NCBI RefSeq assembly: GCF_010811875.1
Contig: NZ_VKHP01000048.1
Coordinates: forward strand, 1-44,880
Origin: Bradyrhizobium uaiense
Lineage (GTDB): Bacteria > Pseudomonadota > Alphaproteobacteria > Rhizobiales > Xanthobacteraceae
DNA length: 44,880 nucleotides
Direction of reading: 5' to 3'
Below are positions 1 to 8,268 of this stretch, piece after piece. The notes beneath the pieces were generated by a model, which had not been told where the DNA came from, ran no database searches, and saw nothing but the letters and a program-made list of their open reading frames with translations. The translations under genes and the position numbers were made by a program. Numbering within the stretch: position 1 is the stretch's first letter; each line of letters opens with the position of its first letter.

Positions 1-55
1 CAAACAAGCACAGCAGAGCTGCGCCGATGAAACCGACAAAGCTGCGCCGCATCAT
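1..55 (-). CDS. Start of an exported protein, runs off the left edge
   Basis: Only the first 18 codons are visible. The reading starts with two Met codons (ATG at 55-53 or 52-50), then a basic pair of Arg residues and a run of hydrophobic residues (FVGFIGAALLCLF), which is a typical signal-peptide start. An AGGAG ribosome binding site sits a few bases upstream (about 61-68). Nothing of the mature protein is visible, so the function cannot be named. Confidence 0.55.
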   Translation of the reverse strand, partial: MMRRSFVGFIGAALLCLF

Positions 56-586
56 GGGTCGCTCCTGATCCTGTCGCAAGACATTCCTCGGCATGATGGC
101 TGTGGGTGAGGGACAGGCGAACGTCGTGTCCATCGACGATGATGCACAAATGTTGACGTATTGTCGATTGATTGGATCGCAGAAACCATGCGCCTGCTCG
201 ACGGACGCCCAGATCGCGGCAGTGGGGCGAGCAGGGTGGGTGCTAAATCCAGGGCGTCTGCTTTCGGAGGCGAAGCGGACACTCGGCCTGACGTCAGGGA
301 TGTCGCCTTGTGACCCTAAGCGGAAGTCATGGAGCTACGTTCAATGTGGATTCAAACGGGGCGTATCCGTACCATTTTGAACTAATCGCGAGCATTGCGA
401 AGCCGGGCTCCACACGCTGCACTGCGGCCGCGCGGCGATCAGGCCGCGGCACACGGAGCTCGGTCGGCATGATAGGATAGGGCACGGCCCACCGAGGCGG
501 GGCCATTGAACAGACAGCGCGAGATTGTCTCTGTCTCGCGAGAATGTCTCCGTCCCAATCTCTGTCTTAAGAAGGGAGGACACTTC
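56..586. other. Intergenic stretch, no gene seen
   Basis: This lies between two divergent genes: the exported protein to the left and PPK2 to the right. The open frames here have no recognisable protein character and are not called. It should contain the promoters of both genes, but I see no promoter that I can support. Confidence 0.4.
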
Positions 587-1489
587 ATGCCGAGAAAAGA
601 GATTCTCGACCAGATCCAGAAGTATATCCACCCGTTCCGCATTTCCAGCGGCAAGGGCTTTCAGCTGAAGGACTTCGACCCCGGCGACACGCGCGGTCTG
701 AACATGGAAAAGGACGAGGCTGCCGACCTTCTTCAACGCGGCACTCGGTGGCTCGCAGAAGAACAGGACATGCTCTATGCCCAGGACCGTTGGTCGTTGC
801 TCCTCTTGTTCCAGGCCATGGATGCGGCTGGCAAAGACGGCACGATCAAGCACGTCATGTCGGGGGTGAATCCGCAGGGCTGCCAGGTCTTTTCGTTCAA
901 GCAGCCCTCGCGGGAGGATCTCGCACATGACTTCATGTGGCGCTACGTCACGCGGCTGCCGGAGCGTGGTCGAATCGGAATCTTCAATCGTTCCTACTAC
1001 GAGGAGGTCCTCGTTGTGCGCGTTCACGAGGAAATCTTGAAGCGGCAGAGGCTGCCGCCGTCGTTCATGGGCACGCGGATCTGGGACGAGCGGCTGGCGG
1101 ACATTGCACACTTCGAGGATTACCTTACCCGGCAGGGCATAATCATCCTCAAGTTCTTCCTGCATGTGTCGCGCGAAGAGCAGAAAAAGCGCTTCATGAA
1201 GCGCCTCGAAAATCCAGAGAAGAATTGGAAGTTCTCTCCATCGGACGTGCACGAGCGCAAGTTCTGGCGCGACTATATGAGCGCGTTCGAGGCGGCGATC
1301 GCGGCCACTGCATCGGAGCAGGCGCCGTGGTACGTGGTGCCGGCCGACAACAAGTGGTTCACCCGTCTTGTCGTCGCCGCGGCGATCGTGGAGGCTGTGG
1401 AGAAGCTCGACCTTGCATATCCCAAGGTGAGCCCGGAGCAGAAGAAGGAGCTGGCGGCGGCTCGTTCGCAGCTTGCGCGGGAAGCCTAG
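587..1489 (+). CDS. ppk2: Polyphosphate kinase 2 family protein
   Basis: A cytoplasmic enzyme that transfers phosphate between polyphosphate and nucleotides. The 300-residue product is the size of a single-domain PPK2. The Walker-A-like AMDAAGKDG is at residues 77-85 and the second signature GRIGIFNRSYYEE begins near residue 128. I chose ATG 587 because a GGGAGGA ribosome binding site lies just before it; an open frame continues upstream but lacks such a site. The gene converges on the P-type ATPase with only 67 bases between the two stops. Whether it makes NDPs or NTPs from polyphosphate (class I, II or III) cannot be decided by eye. Family assignment is firm, class is not. Confidence 0.92.
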   Translation: MPRKEILDQIQKYIHPFRISSGKGFQLKDFDPGDTRGLNMEKDEAADLLQRGTRWLAEEQDMLYAQDRWSLLLLFQAMDAAGKDGTIKHVMSGVNPQGCQVFSFKQPSREDLAHDFMWRYVTRLPERGRIGIFNRSYYEEVLVVRVHEEILKRQRLPPSFMGTRIWDERLADIAHFEDYLTRQGIIILKFFLHVSREEQKKRFMKRLENPEKNWKFSPSDVHERKFWRDYMSAFEAAIAATASEQAPWYVVPADNKWFTRLVVAAAIVEAVEKLDLAYPKVSPEQKKELAAARSQLAREA

Positions 1490-1556
1490 TTTCCAATCTC
1501 GAACGTAGCTCGACAAGAGATCGAACCACGCGCGCAATCGTGCGAAAGGGAGAGGT

Positions 1557-4313
1557 TTACGCGCCGGCTTCCGCGGCGACAACAGCTTTCCGCAGAATGC
1601 CCGACGAGCGAATGACAAGCTTCTCCGCCTCCACGACAAGGAAGAGCAGAATCCCGCCCGAAAGAAGCCAGGGCCACACCCAAAGCGGGATGGCTTCGTT
1701 GCCAAACATTGCCTGGACCGGTGGTGCGTAGGTGAAAATCAGTTGCAGGATCACGACGGCAATGATGCCGAGCGGCAAATACGTGTTGCCCATATGCGCC
1801 TTCAAGGAGAGCGACGAATCGAGCAGGTAGCGGCTATTCAGCAAATAGAACACTTGGCCGATTGTGATGGCATTGACGGCCACCGTTCGGGCAAGCCCTT
1901 CCGATGCGCCTTGCGCCTTCATCCAGAAGAACGCGAGCAAGGTGTAGGCAAGCAGCGCCGAGCCGACAAAGATGATCCGCCAAATCCCGAAGCCAGTCAC
2001 GATCGGGCGATCAACTGCGCGCGGGGACCGCTGCATCACATCGATCTCGTGCGGCTCGAAGGAGATGACCAGGCCAAGCGCGACCGAAGTTACCATATTG
2101 ACCCAGAGTACCTGTGGGGCCGTGATCGGCATCGTGAACCCGACCAAGATTGCCGCCGCAATGACCAGCGCCTGCGCGACGTTGGTGGGCAGCAGGAATA
2201 GCATGGCCTTCTCGATGTTGTTGTAGACAGTGCGCCCCTCCTTCACCGCCGCCGAGATCGAGGCGAAATTGTCGTCGGCCAGGATCATTTCGGCGGCCTC
2301 CTTCGTGACCTCGGTGCCTTTGATACCCATCGCAACCCCAATGTCGGCCTTCTTGAGAGAGGGAGCGTCGTTCACACCATCGCCTGTCATCGCCACAATT
2401 TGACCGTTGGCCTGGATCGCTTTCACCAAGCGTAGCTTGTGTTCGGGGCTGGCGCGCGCGAAGACGTCAACGGCGCGGACGCGTTCCTGCAACGTCGCGG
2501 TGTCCATGTCCTCGATTTCGGCGCCCGTGATCGCGGTCCTTCCGTCGCCGAGCCCAAGCATCTTGGCGATGGCGGCGGCGGTGATCTTGTGGTCACCGGT
2601 GATCATGGTGACACGGATGCCGCCACCGTGGCACTCCTTGACGGCTTCGATTGCCTCTTTTCGCGGCGGGTCCAGCAGGCCGATCAGGCCGAGCAAGACC
2701 AGCGTCCTTGGCAGGTCGGCCGCAGTGAGAGCACCAGCCTTCAGATTCGGATTCTGCAGCCAGGCGAGCGCCAGCACACGTTCGCCTTGGGCCGCAAGCC
2801 TGTCCGATTGTGTGAGGAAGTGCTCGCGGTCAAGCGGGCTCGACTGGCCGTCGCCTGTCTGCTGGCGATCACAGTGCTCGATGATCACTTCGGGGGCGCC
2901 TTTGACGAGCAGGACTTGCTCTCCGCCCGCGGTTCTTTGGAGCGTCGCCATGAACTTGTGTTCGGATTCGAACGGAATGACGTCGATGCGCGGAGATGCA
3001 GCCTGCTCCGTCTGCCGATCCAGACCGAGCTTGGCCGCGAATGGATAGAGCGCGCCTTCAGTCGGATCGCCCTCCACCTTCCAGGTGCTTTCCTCCTTGA
3101 ACAATTCCGCATCGTTGCAAAGCACGGAGACCCGGCCCATCAGCGCAAGCACGGCGTCCTTGCCCGCGGGCTGTCCGTTCGTTCTGATTTCCCCCTCCGG
3201 GGAATAGCCATCGCCCGTGACTTGATACGCGGAATTAGCTGTGACGGCGGAAACCACCATCATCTCCATGAGCGTCAGCGTACCCGTCTTGTCCGAGCAA
3301 ATCCGCGACACCGAGCCGAGTGTCTCGACTGCGGGTAACCGGCGGATAATGGCATTGCGCTGGGCCATGCGCTGGACGCCGATGGCCAGGGTGATCGTGA
3401 TGAGTGCAGGCAGTCCTTCCGGGATGAGCGATACGGCGATGCCGACGACTGCCTGGAACAGCTCCACAAAGTCGATACCCTTCATCCACTTGCCGTAGGC
3501 GAAGATCAGCACGCTGATCACCCCGATCGCCATGGTGATGGCGTAGCCGAATTTTTTGATTTGGCGCAGCAGCGGAGTCTCTAGAGGGCTGACATCGGCA
3601 AGCAACTGGTTGATACGACCAAGTTCCGTCTCACTGCCGGTCGCGACGACCAATCCGGCCGCGCGACCGGATACGACCATGGTGCCGGAAAATGCCATGC
3701 ATTCGCGATCCCCGACTGTCGCGTTCGCAGACACCACGTCGACGCTCTTTTCCGCCGGCACCGATTCGCCAGTGAGGGCCGCCTCTTCGGTCCGCAAGTT
3801 CTTCGTCTCGAAAAGGCGTAGATCCGCTGGAATCTTGTCGCCTGACTCCAGGAGCACGACGTCCCCCGGAACGACCTGCTCCGCGGGAATCATGCGGGTC
3901 TCTCCACCGCGTACCGTCCGCGCTTCGGCGGACAGCATGTTGCGGATGGAATCCAGTGCCTTCTCGGCCTTACCCTCCTGAATGAACCCGAGGAGCGCGT
4001 TGAGAACAACGACGCCAAATATGATTGCCGCGTCGACCCATAGGTTCAGCATCAGCTTGGTGAATCCTGCGGCGAGCAGCACATAGACCAGGATGTTGTT
4101 GAACTGCGCGAGAAGCCTGGCAAATGGGCCCCGTTTTCTGCCTTCCGGCAAACGGTTCGGCCCGTATTTTCGAAGTCGGGCCGCTGCCTCAGCCGGGTTA
4201 AGCCCGTTTTCGCCACTGGTAGCCAGCCGCCTAATGACCTCGTGTTGAGGTGTCGCGTGCCAAGGCCGCAGCTCATTGGCCGTGTTCGCATTCGCTGTTG
4301 TGCTCATGCTCAT
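1557..4313 (-). CDS. P2-type cation-transporting ATPase
   Basis: An inner-membrane ion pump of about 918 residues with all P-type hallmarks: an N-terminal cation-ATPase domain, LTGES in the actuator domain near residue 183, the PEGLPA membrane motif, the phosphorylated Asp in DKTGTL (Asp341), MITGDH, and the hinge motif GDGVNDAPSLKKADIG. A four-helix C-terminal transport domain follows. The architecture and the PEGL motif put it with Ca2+/Na+,K+-type (P2) pumps rather than heavy-metal pumps, which carry N-terminal CxxC domains that are absent here. The start is uncertain: ATG 4313 or 4307 both fit and neither has a strong ribosome binding site; an open frame also extends to 4352. The transported ion is not known from sequence. 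It is convergent with ppk2. Confidence 0.9.
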   Translation of the reverse strand: MSMSTTANANTANELRPWHATPQHEVIRRLATSGENGLNPAEAAARLRKYGPNRLPEGRKRGPFARLLAQFNNILVYVLLAAGFTKLMLNLWVDAAIIFGVVVLNALLGFIQEGKAEKALDSIRNMLSAEARTVRGGETRMIPAEQVVPGDVVLLESGDKIPADLRLFETKNLRTEEAALTGESVPAEKSVDVVSANATVGDRECMAFSGTMVVSGRAAGLVVATGSETELGRINQLLADVSPLETPLLRQIKKFGYAITMAIGVISVLIFAYGKWMKGIDFVELFQAVVGIAVSLIPEGLPALITITLAIGVQRMAQRNAIIRRLPAVETLGSVSRICSDKTGTLTLMEMMVVSAVTANSAYQVTGDGYSPEGEIRTNGQPAGKDAVLALMGRVSVLCNDAELFKEESTWKVEGDPTEGALYPFAAKLGLDRQTEQAASPRIDVIPFESEHKFMATLQRTAGGEQVLLVKGAPEVIIEHCDRQQTGDGQSSPLDREHFLTQSDRLAAQGERVLALAWLQNPNLKAGALTAADLPRTLVLLGLIGLLDPPRKEAIEAVKECHGGGIRVTMITGDHKITAAAIAKMLGLGDGRTAITGAEIEDMDTATLQERVRAVDVFARASPEHKLRLVKAIQANGQIVAMTGDGVNDAPSLKKADIGVAMGIKGTEVTKEAAEMILADDNFASISAAVKEGRTVYNNIEKAMLFLLPTNVAQALVIAAAILVGFTMPITAPQVLWVNMVTSVALGLVISFEPHEIDVMQRSPRAVDRPIVTGFGIWRIIFVGSALLAYTLLAFFWMKAQGASEGLARTVAVNAITIGQVFYLLNSRYLLDSSLSLKAHMGNTYLPLGIIAVVILQLIFTYAPPVQAMFGNEAIPLWVWPWLLSGGILLFLVVEAEKLVIRSSGILRKAVVAAEAGA

Positions 4314-4441
4314 GCTCGCCCGATGAAGAGGTGGTCGCCTTAGCGGGCGCAATGGCCTCGAGGGGCTGTGCGCAAGACGTCGGTATCGCTCATCGATCGA
4401 TCAACGCGCGGGACGGCAAACACCCGATATCGAAGCTCGCC

Positions 4442-4678
4442 CTAAGTGCGAACAGGACGGCTGCCATAGTGCGGATGACGACCGCCGCGATGACGCCAGT
4501 GGCGATGCTTCGCCGGGTTTGTATTTCTGTTAGGTGTCGCGCTCCCGGTTGCGGGTGTGACGGATTGCTTTGGCGTGGGCGTGCCCTGGCCGCTTGACTG
4601 GGCCAGTGACGGGATTGCGGCGACAGCCGTAACCAATCCGCCAACGATCAAAGCGCCGCAGACAGTCCGGATCTTCAT
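4442..4678 (-). CDS. Small exported His/Arg-rich protein
   Basis: A 78-residue protein whose start at 4678 is supported by a GGAGG-type ribosome binding site. It opens with a clear signal peptide (MKIRTVCGALIVGGL, then VTAVAAIPSLAQ) with a likely cleavage after Ala in PSLA-Q. The mature part is rich in Thr, Pro, Asn and Ser and ends in a basic, His-rich tail (KHRHWRHRGGRHPHYG). It is probably periplasmic. The His-rich tail could bind metal, but that is a guess. An overlapping frame on the same strand lacks such signals and was dropped. Confidence 0.6.
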   Translation of the reverse strand: MKIRTVCGALIVGGLVTAVAAIPSLAQSSGQGTPTPKQSVTPATGSATPNRNTNPAKHRHWRHRGGRHPHYGSRPVRT

Positions 4679-5013
4679 GCTCGCCTCCAGGTAGCAGCGG
4701 GACGCCACGACTCTAAATCGAGATTGCTCCGACGGCCAGCAATTGAAAAAAGCGCGCTTGGCGCTCCAGTCACTCGCTGGCTCTCCACCTCTGGCCCGGT
4801 GCGATTGGACAAAGATGCTGTCCTATGCAGTTTGTGCTGGCCATCTGCCGTTTGGGACGAAGATGATCCTTACTCGCTTTACCATCAGTCGGATTTCCGC
4901 TTTTGGCCGATTTTGTTGCAAAAGTCGGCTGTTGGCGGTGGATCGTTGGCTATTCGGCTATAGACGGCCGGCGTTGATCCGCCTGTCCTGGCGCTCTCTA
5001 CGCAACTCGAACG
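4679..5013. other. Intergenic stretch before an IS relic
   Basis: No gene is seen. The part near 4905-4935 (a TTTTGTTGCAAAAGTCGGC stretch) looks like the sort of sequence found at IS ends and may belong to the neighbouring transposase relic, but no matching terminal repeat was found at the other side. Confidence 0.3.
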
Positions 5014-5601
5014 CTAGGCGACGCACAGAGCCTGAGCAGGTGGTGGACGAGCGACCAGCGACGCGAGCCGTCGCAGGTTCTGCGCGATGGCAGCCAGAAC
5101 AAACTCGTCCTGTGCGCCTCGTGGTCCGCGCAGTCGAAGCCGACCGAGCCTGAGAATGCGCTTCAGGTGTGCAAACCGCATCTCGATCTTCTTGCGCTGA
5201 CGCCGCGACGTCTCGAAGCCTTCGGTGCCAACAAACGAGCGGGCAACGTCCGGGGCGTGCTCATGGATGTCGCGCGGGATCTTGCGCGATGGCTCCTTTG
5301 GGCAGCACTGCGGTTTGAGAGGGCATACCTGACAGTCGAGTTTACTCGCACGATACAGAAGCGTCTTGCCCTCGTGCACGGTGCCGCTCGTTCCGAGCTG
5401 CTTTCCGCTGGGGCAGTGGTAGACGTCGCTGGTCGGATCATATCGAAAGTCGCTGCGCGAGAAGGTGCCGTCATCCCGCTTCGACTTGTCGAACACGGGG
5501 ATATGTGGCGCGATGCCCTTCTCCTCGACCAGCCAGTTCAGCATCGGAGCCGCCCCGTGAATCTGTCTAGTGCGTTGAATTGGTCGACCATCTTCGCCCA
5601 C
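5014..5601 (-). pseudogene. IS1182-family transposase, C-terminal remnant
   Basis: About 195 residues are left of a transposase that is normally around 450. The remaining part contains the typical middle and end of the DDE domain: the PHIPVFDK stretch, a Cys cluster (YHCPSGKQL, then CQVCPLKPQCC), and the R-x6-EMRFAHLKRILRLGRLRLRG end. The N-terminal half with the first catalytic Asp residues is missing, so the gene is dead. The first 15 or so residues of the frame probably come from the flanking DNA. It sits between the small exported protein and the hydrolase, both transcribed in the same direction. Confidence 0.8.
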
Positions 5602-5637
5602 AGTCCATTTCCGCCCGTGACTAAGTGCCGCGGAAGA

Positions 5638-6240
5638 TTATGGCCGCCAGCTATCCAGCACCTCGCCTGCTTCCGCGAGCTCGATCTGAACATCGAAGCG
5701 CTGGGCGTAGAGGTGAAGGGAGGCCTCATGGGCAGCATCGGACGAGGAGCACAAACCATCCTTCACAACGATGACGCGGTAGCCGATGTCAACGGCAGCG
5801 AGAACCGTTGCAAGCACGCAGACATCGGTCTCGGAGCCGGTCACGAGCAACGTATCGACATGCTTCTCATGCAGGTAGGTCCGCAACGTACCGGTTGCGA
5901 AGGCTGAATAAACCGGCTTGTCGATGGAATGCGCGGGCGGGGCGAAATCTTCAAGCTCGGGCACCAGACGCAACAGATCGAGGTCCATTGTGCTGCGCGT
6001 CACCTTCGGCCATTTCTCGTAGTAAGCGCGCCACATGCCAGCTGCGTCGCCGGGCTCGACCGGCGGAATGAAGCGCGTGAAGATGGTGCGCTCGGGCGCG
6101 CGGACCACGAGCGCCCGAATGACCGGCACGACGCGCGGCATCCATGGCGTCGGCCAGGGGCCGCCCGCGGCAAAGAGGCGCTGCATGTCGATGCAGAGGT
6201 GCGCGGTACGGTCGCCGGGTGAGGCCTTAAGCTGCCCCAT
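5638..6240 (-). CDS. Isochorismatase-fold cysteine hydrolase
   Basis: A 200-residue cytoplasmic enzyme of the cysteine hydrolase / isochorismatase superfamily. The catalytic triad of the family can be placed: Asp18 (in CIDMQ), Lys108 (in IDKPVYSAF) and Cys141 (in SETDVCVLAT). Members hydrolyse amides such as nicotinamide, N-carbamoyl compounds or biuret, or the vinyl ether of isochorismate; the substrate cannot be read here. Its start overlaps the end of the DUF6328 gene by 14 bases, so the two are likely translated from one message. Confidence 0.85.
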   Translation of the reverse strand: MGQLKASPGDRTAHLCIDMQRLFAAGGPWPTPWMPRVVPVIRALVVRAPERTIFTRFIPPVEPGDAAGMWRAYYEKWPKVTRSTMDLDLLRLVPELEDFAPPAHSIDKPVYSAFATGTLRTYLHEKHVDTLLVTGSETDVCVLATVLAAVDIGYRVIVVKDGLCSSSDAAHEASLHLYAQRFDVQIELAEAGEVLDSWRP

Positions 6241-7132
6241 GGCCGGCTCCCCGATGCCAGAGCGGAAAACCGTACCATGCCGTCAGGAGGGAAACGAACG
6301 CAGCAGTGCCGATCGCAATGGCGCTGCGGGCATCCTCGCTTACGATGTAAAGCACGACCGAGATGTCGGCGGCGATTCCGAGCGCAAGCGGCAGCACGGC
6401 GGCGATCACGAGCGCGGAACCGATGTGGAAGAATTGCGGATCATCCTCGCCGTGATAGGCGAGGCGATGCAGCGATGCCGGGGTCATCAGGAGAAGAACC
6501 GAAAGCGCCACGGCCAGAAGCCCTGTCGCATGGACGGACTGCATCCAGCCGGGCAGGGCCTGAAAAGATCTTGTCAGCGCCGCCACGAACTGAAAGCCGA
6601 GCAGCGCCTGCCCGCCCGGAATGATGACACGGGCTTCGGTCAGAAGCTGTTCGATCTTGCTTTTGAGCGGCGTCACGCTCTCCGGCGGCAGCGGTTTGGC
6701 TTTGCGCCGCAACACCATTCCGAGCCCAAAGAGCAAGCCAAGCCCGATTGCGGCCAACCCCGCTCCTGCGGCTACCCCAAATTCCGGCCCGGCCAGGAAA
6801 TCGAAAACAACGAAGGCCGATGCGCCAAGGCCAAGCGTCAGCGGCAGTAGGCTCCAGCCGGTCAGGCTTGTCGCGACATGCAACGCTCGGTGCCGGCTTT
6901 GGCCGTTGCAGGCGATGCGGTGATACATTGAGGGGGCAATCAGGAGACCAACGCTGCCGCAGAGCAGTACCAGCGCCGCGCACTGGAGCGAATGCCCGGC
7001 TGGCGAGACATCCCGGAAAAGCTCCTGAAATACTCCTTGAAAGGCGAAGCCGAACAGAACCTGTGCGCCGAGGATAAGAAGGCGGGATTCATCGAGCGCA
7101 GTCTTCAGCTTGGCATCGAGTTCTTTCGACAT
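6227..7132 (-). CDS. Duplicated DUF6328 membrane protein
   Basis: A 301-residue inner-membrane protein built from two similar halves. Each half starts with a short amphipathic helix and the pattern of a DUF6328 domain (first LLILGAQVLFGFAFQ, second ARVIIPGGQALLGFQF), then a P-S-x-x-H-R-(I/L)-A motif (PSMYHRIACNG, PASLHRLAYHG), and several hydrophobic helices. The usual family member has one such domain, so this looks like an internal tandem duplication. Start ATG 7132 is chosen because the protein similarity begins there; the open frame reaches back to 7240 without family-like sequence. The function of DUF6328 is unknown. It is translationally coupled to the hydrolase. Confidence 0.75.
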   Translation of the reverse strand: MSKELDAKLKTALDESRLLILGAQVLFGFAFQGVFQELFRDVSPAGHSLQCAALVLLCGSVGLLIAPSMYHRIACNGQSRHRALHVATSLTGWSLLPLTLGLGASAFVVFDFLAGPEFGVAAGAGLAAIGLGLLFGLGMVLRRKAKPLPPESVTPLKSKIEQLLTEARVIIPGGQALLGFQFVAALTRSFQALPGWMQSVHATGLLAVALSVLLLMTPASLHRLAYHGEDDPQFFHIGSALVIAAVLPLALGIAADISVVLYIVSEDARSAIAIGTAAFVSLLTAWYGFPLWHRGAGHGAA

Positions 7133-7969
7133 CGCATTGCTATGAACCTTTTGCGACGTACGCCGGTTCCAAAGATAGAATGCGGCTGTCGTGCTGCGGG
7201 CCTTCGCGGAGGGGAACGAGGGCCGCCTAGGTGGGTGCAACTCGATCTCGGGAGTTCACCAATTCCTCGATCGCGATTGCGCTCTCGGCCTCGCTCGCCT
7301 TTTTGGAAAGGTTGGGTGGGGCTTGGGAGCGTCCGTCATCGATCACGTGAAATTGCGCGTTGCACGCACCGACCGGTTCGACTTCAGCGGCAGCACAACA
7401 GCAAGCCATGTCAGCGCCTGCTGAGGCGGCCTTATTTCCCCTTGTCCGCGTGTCGTTCACCGTCCGGAGAATTGCGGCCGGGTGTCCGCATTGATGGCTC
7501 GGATGCGAGCCGTCGGCTCGCGCCGAACCCCATCGATAAGACCGGCGGCCGGCAAGACACCCGCGTAGGGCGGGGCGTTTCTTCAGCGCCTCGACCTAAA
7601 AGCCACTTCCGCGTACGCCCTCCGCGCGCGCCATAAACCCACAACGCAGTCACGTTGTCGGGGCCGCGTCGGCGGTGGCAGCGTGTGCTCTATTGGGCTA
7701 CGGGCCGAGACCTCGTGATTGCTTCGAGGCCTTTCTTGGGGGCTCTTTTCGCTATCTGGCGCGATCGCCATCCCCCACCAGGAGCCTGTTTGGGCCTGTT
7801 ACCGATTGCCGTGCTGACCGGATCCCAAGCCAAACCAAAGACCGGCCACAGTCCTCTAATCACGGCAAGGTGATCGCCAGCCCTTGTGCGTGCCCATTTT
7901 GTGCCCTGGCAAATTCGGGGCATGCAGGGAGGGATCTCAATAAATAACTATTTGATTTCATGGGGTTAA
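7133..7969. other. Long stretch without a supportable gene
   Basis: About 840 bases between the DUF6328 gene and the tRNA fragment. Short open frames exist on both strands (for example 7227-7460 on the minus strand) but none shows a convincing ribosome binding site or a family pattern. The stretch marks the edge of the resident chromosome before the island. Confidence 0.4.
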
Positions 7970-8014
7970 TGGTGGACGCACAAGGGATCGAACCTTGGAC
8001 CTCTCCCGTGTGAA
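7970..8014 (-). other. 3' fragment of tRNA-Val(CAC), island attachment site
   Basis: Read on the minus strand, these 45 bases form the 3' part of a tRNA: anticodon loop TTCACAC (anticodon CAC, valine), the 3' strand of the anticodon stem GGGAG, variable loop AGGTC, T stem CAAGG / CCTTG around loop TTCGATC, acceptor strand TGCGTCC and an encoded ACCA. The 5' half (D arm, 5' acceptor strand) is absent; the sequence becomes unrelated just past the anticodon loop. A 3' tRNA fragment next to an integrase is the classical left junction of an integrated element. Valine tRNA genes are known targets of Bradyrhizobium symbiosis islands. Confidence 0.85.
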
Positions 8015-8046
8015 CCACAATTCCTAGACCGCGGTCAACCTAATTT

Positions 8047-8179
8047 GGCCATAGAGAATTGCAAAAACCCTTGCAAAGAAGGGGTTTTTGGCCATGCGCG
8101 ACCGTAAGCGGCCATAGCGGGCCTTTCTACATTTTGTGGGCCCGCGATGTGCCCCAGCTGAATTTTTCCCTTGGGGCAC
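8047..8179. repeat. GGCCAT repeats and two further hairpins, likely att-region structure
   Basis: Three copies of GGCCAT(A/G) begin at 8047, 8090 and 8110, spaced 43 and 20 bases, close to whole helical turns. Two more perfect hairpins follow the terminator: GCGGGCC/GGCCCGC (8117-8123 with 8139-8145) and GTGCCCCA/TGGGGCAC (8149-8156 with 8172-8179). The repeats may be arm-type integrase binding sites; that is inference from position beside the tRNA fragment and the integrase. Confidence 0.45.
8062..8090. terminator. Bidirectional hairpin terminator
   Basis: AAAAACCC pairs with GGGTTTTT around a short loop (one bulged base near the loop). It has a T run on the plus strand and, by symmetry, on the minus strand. 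It lies between the tRNA fragment and the integrase and would insulate the integrase from outside transcription. Confidence 0.65.
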
Positions 8180-8268
8180 ACAGAGCCGGGAACGTGAAGG
8201 GAAAGGTTTGTGGTCCCCTTGGCTCGCTCCTGGATGTGTCCGGGACAGACGGAAGAAGGGCAGGAGCG

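Noticed and set aside
341..1705. 454-residue minus-strand frame over the ppk2 gene
   Set aside because: It is antisense to a clear PPK2 gene and has no family pattern.
7227..7460. 77-residue minus-strand frame in the gap before the tRNA fragment
   Set aside because: It has no ribosome binding site and no recognisable pattern.
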